Positions 8,960-16,321 of a DNA stretch of 64,000 nt are shown here, one piece after another; position 1 is the first letter of the stretch, and the number at the start of each line of letters is the position of its first letter. The position numbers and the translations under genes were made by a program. Source of the stretch: Mucilaginibacter aquaedulcis (GTDB lineage Bacteria > Bacteroidota > Bacteroidia > Sphingobacteriales > Sphingobacteriaceae); contig NZ_JAUFPR010000002.1 in assembly GCF_030409325.1 (NCBI RefSeq), positions 2,108,001 to 2,172,000 of the forward strand, given 5' to 3'. The notes beneath the pieces are model-generated. The model saw only the letters and a list, made by a program, of their open reading frames with translations. It was not told the origin of the DNA and made no database searches.

Positions 8960-8967
8960 TATCTTTG
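8960..8967 (+). promoter_or_regulatory. -7 promoter box for the HEPN/Toprim gene
   Basis: TATCTTTG matches the Bacteroidota -7 consensus TAnnTTTG and lies 37 bases before the ATG at 9005. A TTG upstream (8931) is spaced slightly too far for an ideal -33. It suggests independent transcription. Confidence 0.4.
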
Positions 8968-9004
8968 ACTGAAAATGTATTGTTTCACCTAAATGTAATT
9001 AATA

Positions 9005-10285
9005 ATGAGTAGTTATGGTGAGTTGGCTATCGGAAACATAAATCTACTGTCCTGCCAAAATCACGCGCCCGATTTCCTAAGTTTAATTTTTTCCCGAGAA
9101 AATATCCATAAATTTTATGTCGACGAAGATAGAAATTTGGTGACCCATAGGACCGACTATGAAACTTATTGGTTAGTTGCAAAATCTTCTCTTATCCATG
9201 AACGATTAAAAATATTAGGCTATACCGAGGTCAATTTACAAACTCAATTTAAAAAGTTTATCATTGATAAAGTAGATGATTTAATTAATGATTGTTACGC
9301 ATTTGATGATAATAACTTTAAAGAAAAAACACATATTGAGTTGTTTTTTTGGCAAAATTTGACTTTAGAAAAGCTTAGAAACTCACTTGTGTATTTACTC
9401 TCTGAAGGATTTTCAGAGATTATAATCAGCGAATCGGAATGCTTTAACAGTATTGAAAATTATTTAACGTTTAGTATATTAAATGGAGATCTACTTCTTT
9501 CCCTTCCTTTTAACTCCTATCTATTTGGATTGCTCTTCGTAGTAATCTGCTCGAATGGAAATAGTCAAATATCATTTGACTTTACAGAATTGTATAATGG
9601 TGGTTATTTAGGGAATGATTGTGATAACGTAATTAGTGATGCCAAATTTGAAAAGATAATTTTAATCACTGAGGGCTCTACTGATATATCGATTCTCGAA
9701 CCATCACTAAAACTCCTATATCCAGCAATACAAAGATTTTATAGTTTTTTTGATTTTTCATCGTTCAATAAAGAAGGAGGTGCTGGCGGACTTGCAAATA
9801 TGGTTAAAGCTTTTGCTGGCGCAGGAATATCAAATCGAATGATATTTATATTTGACAACGACACAGCGGCTAAGGATGCTCAAAGAAGTTTAATAAATCT
9901 AAGATTACCCCAACATTTTAAAATCATGAATTATCCTTACTTGGAAAGTGCTCAAAATTATCCAACTGTAGGGCCAAATGGATTGGTTTACATGGATGTT
10001 AATGGGTTAGCTGGTAGCATAGAAATGTATTTGGGTGAGGATATTCTAAAAAATGAAAAAGATTTTACCCCTGTTCACTGGAAAGGATATATTGAAAGTT
10101 GTAAAGCCTACCAGGGAGAGATTCAATACAAAAGAGAACTTCAATTACGGTTCTACGATAAAGTCGCATTTGCTAAGAATTCTATTGCCACGATTGGTTC
10201 TAATTCGAACTGGGATGATTTGCGTGAAATATTTAAGACAATTTTTGAAATATTTGAAGATCTAAATCCGAAACATTTTTACTAA
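9005..10285 (+). CDS. HEPN/Toprim-type protein, predicted nuclease of defence islands
   Basis: 426 residues. The start SSYGELAIGNINLLS and the following 100 residues match the style of the HEPN/Toprim N-terminal domain that precedes many Toprim proteins in defence loci. A TOPRIM core is clear: the glutamate strand ILITEGSTD (E223) and the DxD strand MIFIFDNDTA (D284, D286), 61 residues apart. These acidic residues bind Mg2+ in OLD-family and topoisomerase-type nucleases, so a DNA- or RNA-cleaving activity is likely. Proteins with this domain pair are described by comparative genomics as stand-alone antiviral effectors. No ATPase domain is present in the chain. An RNxxxH at 43-48 exists, but it is in the wrong place for a certain HEPN active site. 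Confidence 0.75.
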   Translation: MSSYGELAIGNINLLSCQNHAPDFLSLIFSRENIHKFYVDEDRNLVTHRTDYETYWLVAKSSLIHERLKILGYTEVNLQTQFKKFIIDKVDDLINDCYAFDDNNFKEKTHIELFFWQNLTLEKLRNSLVYLLSEGFSEIIISESECFNSIENYLTFSILNGDLLLSLPFNSYLFGLLFVVICSNGNSQISFDFTELYNGGYLGNDCDNVISDAKFEKIILITEGSTDISILEPSLKLLYPAIQRFYSFFDFSSFNKEGGAGGLANMVKAFAGAGISNRMIFIFDNDTAAKDAQRSLINLRLPQHFKIMNYPYLESAQNYPTVGPNGLVYMDVNGLAGSIEMYLGEDILKNEKDFTPVHWKGYIESCKAYQGEIQYKRELQLRFYDKVAFAKNSIATIGSNSNWDDLREIFKTIFEIFEDLNPKHFY

Positions 10286-10659
10286 TAGTCTTCCTTTCAC
10301 TTATATAGATTCAAAATATGTAAATACATGTAATTATATCCTCTCTTAAAACGCTATTCATTATTTACGTGTTTACACATGAAACTTGTTTAAGAAATTT
10401 CTTTGTGAAATAATAGGAATCAAATTTTTTTCATTGGTTTTTGTATGCCTTGTTAAACTCTTTAAGGACAAAATATTGATGCGAAAGCTATCCCGTTTTA
10501 AGCTTAATGACTTTATATTGGCTACTTATTAATATCACATTATTTAGCATACTTCTTTAGAGTAGTTTCCTAAGTGGCTTAAAAAACAATATGCCGAACT
10601 CTAAATGCTCTAATACGTACTATTCTGACAAAACCATCTTAAGCAACAAAAAGCAGGAC
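10286..10659. other. Non-coding stretch after the HEPN/Toprim gene
   Basis: AT-rich, with no supported ORF and no strong terminator recognised directly after the gene. It leads into the structured element that starts at about 10660. Confidence 0.3.
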
Positions 10660-10855
10660 TTTTAAGATTTCCAAAAGGAAACGGAATAAATGGCCATAGT
10701 TAATTCGGTGGCTTGTGCTGGCCAAAAAATGGGAATGTAGCGTAGCGAAATTGTCATTGCGTAGGCAGTGCAAACAAGCCTCCTAATTAATTATTTGTAT
10801 GGCCTTGAGCGTTTATGCCGTAGTCTTTTGGAAACCCGTAGGGCTTGTCTTAAAA
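10660..10855 (+). ncRNA. Strongly folded 196-nt non-coding element (structured RNA, oriT-like or fold-back element)
   Basis: Six complementary segments nest in order. TTTTAAGA 10660-10667 pairs with 10848-10855; TTTCCAAAAG 10668-10677 with 10825-10834; CGG 10682-10684 with 10818-10820; GGCCATA 10692-10698 with 10798-10804; TTAATT 10700-10705 with 10785-10790; GGCTTGT 10710-10716 with 10774-10780. GGCTTGT recurs at 10842-10848, offering an alternative partner for ACAAGCC. The inner part is richer in G+C than the surrounding island. The strand is unknown because the structure is symmetrical; plus is nominal. A regulatory or defence RNA, a relaxase target (oriT) or a fold-back transposable element are all possible. 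Confidence 0.45.
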
Positions 10856-11041
10856 TACGCAGGCTACCTTTGCTGAAAGATGGATTTAGTTAAATGAGTT
10901 TTTTATTGCTTCCAGATTTTATATTTAAATGTTCCAAGTCTGTAACACGGAACATTGAGTTCCATCGACGGGACTATTTATACTTTTATTTACACCAATT
11001 TGACTAATCGTAATTATGGTAAAAAAGATCTTTTTGTCAAT

Positions 11042-11070
11042 AAAAAAGCCCCATGCGTTTGACATGGGGC
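11042..11070 (-). terminator. Rho-independent terminator of the HTH gene
   Basis: Read on the minus strand: stem GCCCCATG, loop TCAAACG, stem CATGGGGC, then TTTTTTATT. It begins 11 bases after the stop codon of the HTH gene. Confidence 0.9.
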
Positions 11071-11080
11071 AGGGTGTTAG

Positions 11081-11419
11081 TTAGCCATTTTCCTGTTTAT
11101 TCCATTGTTCTGAATAACCATATTTAGCCATTGAGCTTTGAACTTCTTCTTCAGTGAAGTATCTATTCTTCCCAAATTTCTGCCCCGCGATACTTCCTTT
11201 TTTCATCCAATTATGAACAGTTGCTTTCGTAACCTTAAATCTTCTCGCAATATCGTCAATGGTCATCAGAGGCTTTTTTTGCTGTTCAAACTTCTTTTGT
11301 TCATTTAAGTATTCCCTTAAAGCTTCTTTAACATAATCTTTAAGGATCTTTTCTAAATAAAGGAATTTCACATCCACTCTTAAATCTTTGATGATTGCTT
11401 CTTGATTAGTTGATAACAT
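11081..11419 (-). CDS. Excisionase-like helix-turn-helix protein
   Basis: 112 residues. The C-terminal half (MTIDDIARRFKVTKATVHNW, then MKKGSIAGQKFGKNRYFTEEEV) is a MerR/AlpA-type winged HTH of the kind found in recombination directionality factors. The N-terminal half (KFLYLEKILKDYVKEALREY) is a charged helix that may mediate dimerisation. In Bacteroidota elements such proteins sit beside the integrase and either favour excision or regulate the island. It lies downstream of the recombinase in the same direction, with its own leader and terminator. Confidence 0.8.
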   Translation of the reverse strand: MLSTNQEAIIKDLRVDVKFLYLEKILKDYVKEALREYLNEQKKFEQQKKPLMTIDDIARRFKVTKATVHNWMKKGSIAGQKFGKNRYFTEEEVQSSMAKYGYSEQWNKQENG

Positions 11420-11723
11420 TTGTTTTGAATTCTAAAATCGGCGCATCTCTCCTGCGCTTAGGAGGTTCTTTATTTTTAGTGTTCTTAATTAACACATTAG
11501 GTAAATCACAAACGAATAGTTTAAATAATCGTTATAAGCTAGTTGTCCTAAATAACTAATGCCAAATAAACTGCCGTTTGAGAATTAAAATCGAATTAAC
11601 TTGTTTAAGTTTAATTGAATAATGATAGACAGGATACCTGTCATTAAATGAGCCTTAATAGCAAGGCATTAGATTTCAAATGTAATATTTTACTTTAATT
11701 TATCAAATTACACTAACTTAAAT
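11420..11723 (-). promoter_or_regulatory. Leader of the HTH gene with alternative hairpins, and a palindrome
   Basis: On the minus strand the leader reads CCTCCTAAGCGCAGGAG followed by AGATGCGCC. GCGCA (complement of 11452-11457) can pair with TGCGC (11440-11445) enclosing GGAGAG, or CTCCT can pair with AGGAG; the two stems exclude each other. This lies 21-47 bases upstream of the ATG. Further up, GACAGG-ATA-CCTGTC at 11628-11642 is a perfect 6-bp palindrome that could be an operator or recombination-factor site. No ORF is supported here. Confidence 0.35.
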
Positions 11724-12944
11724 TTATGCTATTCGTAGTTTCCTTGACCAGATATTGTTCATTTCTAACATCTTAACCTTATCTGTTAACTTTATATATT
11801 TTTTAAATGTTTTATAATCCTTATGCCCGGTAATAGACATTACTGTTTCTGGCCTCATTCCTTTTTCTAATGAAAGGGTAACAAAGGTTCTTCTCGCAGT
11901 GTGAGTAGTGATAAAATTATATTTAGGCTCTGAAAATTCAACTTTATCAACTCCTCTATATTTTATAATTAAGATTTTTTCTTCTATTTCTGCCAGTTTT
12001 GCTATTTCTTTCAAATAGGCATTCGTTTTCTGATTTGAAAATAGTTTTGGTAGTAACCCTCCATTTTTATATAGTAACTCTTTAGCAAAGTCATTGAGGG
12101 GGATTCTTAAAAAGTCCCTTGTTTTTTCAGTTTTGATTTCGATATATTCATCTTTAATATTTTCCTGTTGCAGTTTGGTTATATCTGAATACCGTAATCC
12201 AGTGAAACAAGCAAAGCAAAAATTATCTCTTACCACCCTTAATTTGGTGCTTGTAAGTTCTAAATCATAGATCTTCAATAGTTCTGCCTCTGACAGATAA
12301 ATTAATTCACCGTCTTCCCTAAATACCTTGAACTTTTTATAATCCTGACTACTTTTATTATATCCATTATCAAAAGCAAAATTCATGAATGATTTTATGA
12401 TTTTGATATAATTACCTATTGTGTTATTTAAGAGCTTGCAATCCTCTGTAAGAAAAGAAACAAAGCTATCATGAAAAGTACTGTTAATCCTATCGAAAGT
12501 TAGCTCATAGCGTTTCTTTTTGCTAAACTTGTTAAGGTGATTAAGACAAGTAATATAATGTCTGATCGTACCATCTGTAATTTTACCTTTTGAAGAATCT
12601 ATATATTCCTGAAAATATAGAGCGAGTGTTTTTCTTTCGTTCGTTTTGTTTAGGCTGTCATTAAACCGTTGCTTTATAAAATTGAAATTAAGCGTACTGT
12701 AGTTTAACAAACATTCCCTCTCCGCCTTCGTAATGATTTCTTCTAGGGCATTAAGGTGAGCGTTTAAATATTCATGATCCTGTTGCTTCACTTTCAGACG
12801 CTGCTTAGATTTTAACCACATCGTAGGTGAGATTTTGACTTTCACAGAATGTCTGAATTTCTGACCATTAGCTAAGTAAGTCATTAAAATAAAAGATTGG
12901 CCGTTTTTGTCGGCTTTGTCGAGATAAAAATTTACGGTTGCCAT
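11724..12944 (-). CDS. Tyrosine recombinase (integrase) of the island
   Basis: 406 residues in the usual Bacteroidota layout. An N-terminal arm-binding domain (about 1-95, with VNFYLDKADKNGQSFILMTY) is followed by a SAM-like core-binding domain (about 105-205) and a catalytic domain. The catalytic set is complete: R251 in TGLRYSD, H348 and R351 in HTARRTF, H374 in GHKDYK, nucleophile Y383 in FKKYIK. It reads inward from the attR end, 156 bases from the 17-bp repeat, so it very likely made the insertion into tRNA-Arg. Nothing suggests inactivation. Confidence 0.95.
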   Translation of the reverse strand: MATVNFYLDKADKNGQSFILMTYLANGQKFRHSVKVKISPTMWLKSKQRLKVKQQDHEYLNAHLNALEEIITKAERECLLNYSTLNFNFIKQRFNDSLNKTNERKTLALYFQEYIDSSKGKITDGTIRHYITCLNHLNKFSKKKRYELTFDRINSTFHDSFVSFLTEDCKLLNNTIGNYIKIIKSFMNFAFDNGYNKSSQDYKKFKVFREDGELIYLSEAELLKIYDLELTSTKLRVVRDNFCFACFTGLRYSDITKLQQENIKDEYIEIKTEKTRDFLRIPLNDFAKELLYKNGGLLPKLFSNQKTNAYLKEIAKLAEIEEKILIIKYRGVDKVEFSEPKYNFITTHTARRTFVTLSLEKGMRPETVMSITGHKDYKTFKKYIKLTDKVKMLEMNNIWSRKLRIA

Positions 12945-12953
12945 TTTTAATTT

Positions 12954-12974
12954 GCTGTCAATATTACTGTCAAT
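12954..12974 (+). promoter_or_regulatory. ACTGTCAAT motif near attR (possible recombinase arm site)
   Basis: GCTGTCAA-N4-ACTGTCAAT here matches 3175-3195 near attL in 18 of 21 positions and in the same orientation. It lies just upstream of the recombinase start and so could also be an autoregulatory operator. Confidence 0.4.
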
Positions 12975-13099
12975 TTGTTGTTTACTTAACTATTTCAAAG
13001 TTGAGTATAATTGATAGCCAAAACAAATTAAATAGTTGATAATCAGTTTATTAATGTAAATTTAAATCAAGTTTGATATAATTGAATAAAACATTAAAT

Positions 13100-13116
13100 A
13101 ATCCTGATGAGATCAC
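13100..13116 (+). repeat. attR core (17-bp direct repeat)
   Basis: An exact copy of the tRNA-Arg 3' segment at 3102-3118, standing alone without the rest of a tRNA. It marks the right end of the island. Confidence 0.92.
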
Positions 13117-13125
13117 TGGAATAGT

Positions 13126-13160
13126 AAGCCTTTCTGGATATCAGGAGGGCTTTTTTTATT
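13126..13160 (+). terminator. Displaced original terminator of tRNA-Arg
   Basis: AAGCCTTTCTG, loop GATAT, CAGGAGGGCTT, then T7. The stem needs G-U pairs. Its position directly after attR means it followed the tRNA before the island inserted. Confidence 0.7.
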
Positions 13161-13265
13161 GCAGATAATTTGTGTGGTACAACTATAACCTACATCAACC
13201 GCTTTATACCAATATAACATAAACACATACAATCATTTTTTATATTTGGTTAAACCTAAAAAGTT

Positions 13266-14201
13266 ATGAGTTTACCCCAAAAACAATTTTACCTGAGCCA
13301 AGAACAATCTCGGAGGAAATTTATTTACAACCTAAGCAAAACCGCCGGCGTTACCGCTTTATTAGCATCACCACTGGCAGGCAGGGCAAGTGATTTTTTT
13401 CACGTTAAGGTTGATATTACCGTAGGGCAGATCATGGATCTTTTCATCAGCAAGGTACCGGGCGGCCCCATAAACCCCACGGTTGATACGTTAAAGGCTG
13501 GGAACCGTGATATTAAAGTTACCGGCATTGTAACTACCATGTTTGCTACTATTGAGGTAATAAAAAAGGCTATAGCACTTGGGGCAAACTTTATCATTGC
13601 TCACGAACCTACTTTTTATAATCACCAGGACGAAACCGCATGGTTGGCCAATGACGATGTTTACCGCTACAAAGCCGATCTGCTAAAGCAACACAATATT
13701 GCGGTGTGGCGAAATCATGATCATATTCACAGACTAAATCCTGATGGTGTTAGAATGGGACTGCTAAAACAACTTAACTGGCAAAGCTATTACAATGCTT
13801 CGGCAAGCGAAATATTGATGCTTCCTGATACTTCTTTAGGTGCCCTCATTCAGCATGTGAAACAAAAACTTTCTATTAATAAGGTGAGGTATATTGGCGA
13901 CCCTAACCAGAACTGCAAAAAAATATTGCTGATGCCGGGCGCTGCCGGAGGTACCCGGCAAATACAGGCCATGGGTAAATACAAACCCGATGTTTTAATA
14001 TGCGGCGAAATACAGGAATGGGAAACGGCTGAATACGTTCGTGATGCGCAAACTAAAGGTGATAAACTTTCATTAATTGTACTTGGCCACATTGCCAGTG
14101 AAGAGCCCGGATCGGAATTTATGGCCAGCTGGTTAAAAGAAAACTTGCCCGGCACGAAAATAACGCATATTCCTGCTAACAATTCTTTATCATTTTTGTA
14201 A
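13266..14201 (+). CDS. Nif3-like dinuclear metal protein with Tat signal
   Basis: 311 residues. The N-terminus carries a twin-arginine signal (SRRKF at 15-19, then a hydrophobic stretch TAGVTALLASPLAGRA), implying export in folded form. The body matches the Nif3/YbgI family of proteins that bind two metals in a toroidal hexamer: an HEP motif (H113), RNHDHIH (149-155), GDPNQNCKKI, ICGEIQEWE, and GHIASEEPG (H275, E279) near the C-terminus. The family is usually cytosolic and of uncertain function, so the export signal is notable. Start ATG follows TTATATTTGG and AACCTAAAAAGTT. Confidence 0.8.
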   Translation: MSLPQKQFYLSQEQSRRKFIYNLSKTAGVTALLASPLAGRASDFFHVKVDITVGQIMDLFISKVPGGPINPTVDTLKAGNRDIKVTGIVTTMFATIEVIKKAIALGANFIIAHEPTFYNHQDETAWLANDDVYRYKADLLKQHNIAVWRNHDHIHRLNPDGVRMGLLKQLNWQSYYNASASEILMLPDTSLGALIQHVKQKLSINKVRYIGDPNQNCKKILLMPGAAGGTRQIQAMGKYKPDVLICGEIQEWETAEYVRDAQTKGDKLSLIVLGHIASEEPGSEFMASWLKENLPGTKITHIPANNSLSFL

Positions 14202-14510
14202 TTGTTAAATACAGTCTACTTTAATTTGTATATACATAATTGTTGTTAAATTATTTAACATTACGTACAATTGCAGATAAGTTTAATTTATTTGCCGATT
14301 AGCTAATTATATGTAAATCACACAGTTGTTAATATCAGACGTTTTTTAATAAAACACACCAGATTTCTGACGACTGATGCATTTTTTTAACAAAAAGAAG
14401 GTATTTTTAGCTTAAAAAACGCATTTTTAGTTTTTTAAATAGAAAGTGTTTTTTTTACAATAAGTTAATCCTACTTTTAACCCAATTTATTTTATAATAA
14501 AACTTAATTT
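14202..14510. other. Intergenic region before the nagK-like gene, with a palindrome
   Basis: Very AT-rich. It contains a perfect palindrome TGTTAAAT-T-ATTTAACA at 14244-14260, 43 bases after the Nif3-like stop, which may be an operator. TACTTTTA near 14472 resembles a -7 box for the next gene. No ORF is supported. Confidence 0.35.
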
Positions 14511-15371
14511 ATGATCATAATTGCTGACGGTGGCTCAACTAAAACAAACTGGTGTCTGGTTACCGAAGAAGGTAAAAAAGTGTATTTTAACACTGAGGGC
14601 TACAACCCTTATTTTTCTGGTACGGAGTATATCATACAGTCTTTAAATGAAAGTTTGCCAACCGACCTTGAGAAGGATGAAATAACCGAAGTAAATTATT
14701 ACGGTGCAGGCTGTTCAACGCCCGAAATGCGCAAAATTGTTGAAGACGCGATGAAAGTCGTTTTCTCCAAATCAAAAGTGAACATTGGTCATGACCTGCT
14801 TGCCGCCGCACGTGCCCTTTTAGGTAACAAGGAAGGTTTTGCAGCCATTTTAGGAACAGGTACCAATACCTGTATTTATGATGGTAAAGATGTAGCTATG
14901 AACATTGACTCTGGTGCTTATATTTTAGGCGACGAAGGCAGTGGTTGCTATATAGGCAAAAAATTACTGACCGATTACCTGCGTGGTTACATGCCTGAGC
15001 CTGTACGTAACCTGTTCTGGGAAACTTACAAACTTACTCCTGATGATATCAATGAGCAAGTATACACCCAGCCGCGTGCAAACCGTTTCTGCGCAAGCTT
15101 CAGCAAGTTTGTTTATGATAATAACGTTCATATAGAATATTCACGCAACCTGGTGCGTACCTCATTTGAAGATTTTTTCCGTAACCTGGTAACACACTAC
15201 CCTGATTACCAAAAATACAGCTTTAACTGTATCGGTTCTGTTGGTTACAACTTCAGAAACGTTTTAGAAGAAGTAGTAAGCGAAAATGGCATGAAAGTAG
15301 GCAACATCATTCGCTCACCTATAGATAATCTGGTAAAATATCACCTTGAACTTTCTCCAAGCTCTTTGTAA
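14511..15371 (+). CDS. BadF/BcrA-family ATPase, N-acetylglucosamine-kinase-like
   Basis: 286 residues of the ASKHA sugar-kinase fold. The phosphate-1 loop ADGGSTKT is at residues 5-12; NIGHDLLAAARA holds the likely catalytic Asp; the phosphate-2 loop is AILGTGTNT; GDEGSGCYIGKKLL is the adenosine-side motif. Length and motifs fit eukaryote-type GlcNAc kinases common in Bacteroidota, which phosphorylate GlcNAc from cell-wall or chitin recycling. The exact sugar cannot be read from sequence. It ends in a shared terminator opposite the Nudix regulator. A degenerate paralogue lies at 17312-18160. Confidence 0.8.
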   Translation: MIIIADGGSTKTNWCLVTEEGKKVYFNTEGYNPYFSGTEYIIQSLNESLPTDLEKDEITEVNYYGAGCSTPEMRKIVEDAMKVVFSKSKVNIGHDLLAAARALLGNKEGFAAILGTGTNTCIYDGKDVAMNIDSGAYILGDEGSGCYIGKKLLTDYLRGYMPEPVRNLFWETYKLTPDDINEQVYTQPRANRFCASFSKFVYDNNVHIEYSRNLVRTSFEDFFRNLVTHYPDYQKYSFNCIGSVGYNFRNVLEEVVSENGMKVGNIIRSPIDNLVKYHLELSPSSL

Positions 15372-15373
15372 GG

Positions 15374-15494
15374 GAAGCAAGAAATTAGAGTCAAGAATCA
15401 AGATAAAAAAAGGCCCGAAAGTTAATCTTCGGGCCTTTTCCGTTTTATTTAATAGATGATCTCCTAATTCTTGGCTCTAATTTCTTGCCTCTTC
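15374..15494. terminator. Bidirectional terminator inside a longer inverted repeat
   Basis: The core is AAGGCCCGAA (15410-15419) with TTCGGGCCTT (15428-15437) and T-runs on both strands, serving the converging nagK-like and Nudix genes. Outside it, 15374-15398 and 15467-15494 are inverted copies (24 of 25 positions with a 3-base gap), with the motif CAAGAAATTAGAG on one side and CTCTAATTTCTTG on the other. The outer pair resembles the repeat-rich spacer at 47048-47290. Confidence 0.85.
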
Positions 15495-15498
15495 TACA

Positions 15499-16191
15499 CT
15501 ATCCTATGTTCATTTCGCCCTGGAATATCTTGCCATATTTGCGCTTATCAAACTTGTACAGTTTCGCGGCTCGGTATGATACTCCTTTTTGCTTTTCGTC
15601 AAGCTCCTTTAAAAAGCCATAGCTCAGCATTTTTTTGCGGAAGTTTCTTTTATCCAGTTTTTTATTCAAAACCGCTTCATAAAGTGACTGTAGCTGGGTA
15701 AGCGTAAATTTTTCGGGCAGTAACTCAAAAGCTATAGGCTGGTAATGCAGGCGCCTGCGTATTTTGTTAAAACCGGTGTTAAATATCTGGCTGTGGTCAA
15801 ATGCCAGTTTGGGTAACTCGTTAACCGGGTGCCAGAACGCTTTTTTGGCATACTGTGTAACCGGCCGTAATTCCTTTTGTCCGTTTATACGTATCAAGGC
15901 ATAATAGGCTACGGTGATAACTCTACCCTGCGGGTGCCTGTTCACTTCGCCAAAAGTGTGAAACTGCTGCATGTGCATATCCCTTAAGCCGGTAAGCTCA
16001 TACAAAATACGTTCGGCTGCGTCATCAATACTTTCGTCCTGCTCAACAATATAACCGGGCAAGGCCAGCCAGTCTTTATAGGGCTCTTCGTTACGTTCAA
16101 TAAGCAAAATTTTAAGCTCTCCGGCTTCAAATCCAAAAATTACGCAGTCAATAGAGAATACGGAATCAAACTTGGGTAGCATTACTTCCAA
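15499..16191 (-). CDS. Nudix-type transcriptional regulator (NrtR family)
   Basis: 230 residues. The N-terminal Nudix domain (about 1-140) has VIFGFEAGELKILLIERNEEPYKDW then LALPGYIVEQDESIDDAAER. The Nudix box is degenerate: the canonical REUXEE is RILYEL here, so hydrolysis is doubtful. The C-terminal part (about 150-225: FTLTQLQSLYEAVLNKKLDK, RNFRKKML) is a winged helix. This fusion defines NrtR-type regulators, which sense a nucleotide or sugar ligand; in Bacteroidota several control sugar catabolism. It diverges from pfkA with 130 bases between, where a palindrome lies in the pfkA promoter, so sugar-catabolic genes are likely targets. Confidence 0.85.
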   Translation of the reverse strand: MEVMLPKFDSVFSIDCVIFGFEAGELKILLIERNEEPYKDWLALPGYIVEQDESIDDAAERILYELTGLRDMHMQQFHTFGEVNRHPQGRVITVAYYALIRINGQKELRPVTQYAKKAFWHPVNELPKLAFDHSQIFNTGFNKIRRRLHYQPIAFELLPEKFTLTQLQSLYEAVLNKKLDKRNFRKKMLSYGFLKELDEKQKGVSYRAAKLYKFDKRKYGKIFQGEMNIG

Positions 16192-16272
16192 AATTGTACG
16201 GGGATTTAAGTTTATTTGCCTAAATATATGTGCTTAATTCCTAAACCAAAAAAAAATAAATAAAATTTAATG

Positions 16273-16297
16273 GTGTAATTTACACACACTATCTTCG
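16273..16297 (+). promoter_or_regulatory. pfkA promoter with palindromic candidate operator
   Basis: GTGTAA-T-TTACAC (16273-16285) is a perfect 13-bp palindrome. It ends five bases before a -7-like box TATCTTCG (16290-16297), which itself is 24 bases before the pfkA ATG. A repressor bound there would block the promoter; the neighbouring Nudix regulator is the obvious candidate. Confidence 0.5.
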
Positions 16298-16321
16298 TAC
16301 CACGAATTTATTGACGTAAAG

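Larger units (their letters stand above)
3102..13116. mobile_element. Integrative genomic island in tRNA-Arg carrying defence-like cargo
   Basis: The 3' end of tRNA-Arg (3102-3118) recurs as a perfect 17-bp direct repeat at 13100-13116. This brackets about 10 kb that is visibly more AT-rich than the flanks and contains a tyrosine recombinase and an excisionase-like HTH gene at the distal end. The original tRNA terminator appears to be the hairpin after the right repeat (13126-13160), while the island supplies its own terminator directly after the tRNA (3133-3168). No relaxase, type IV secretion, replication or phage structural gene is present, so the element is neither a complete ICE nor a prophage. 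It probably depends on a helper, or moves passively. Confidence 0.9.

Noticed and set aside
9131..9151. RNxxxH at residues 43-48 of the HEPN/Toprim protein as a HEPN ribonuclease site
   Set aside because: It matches the short consensus but lies near the N-terminus in a predicted loop (VDEDRNLVTHR), not in the last helix of a HEPN bundle.
3102..13116. Island as a complete ICE or prophage
   Set aside because: No relaxase, coupling protein, type IV secretion, capsid, terminase or replication gene is present between the att repeats.
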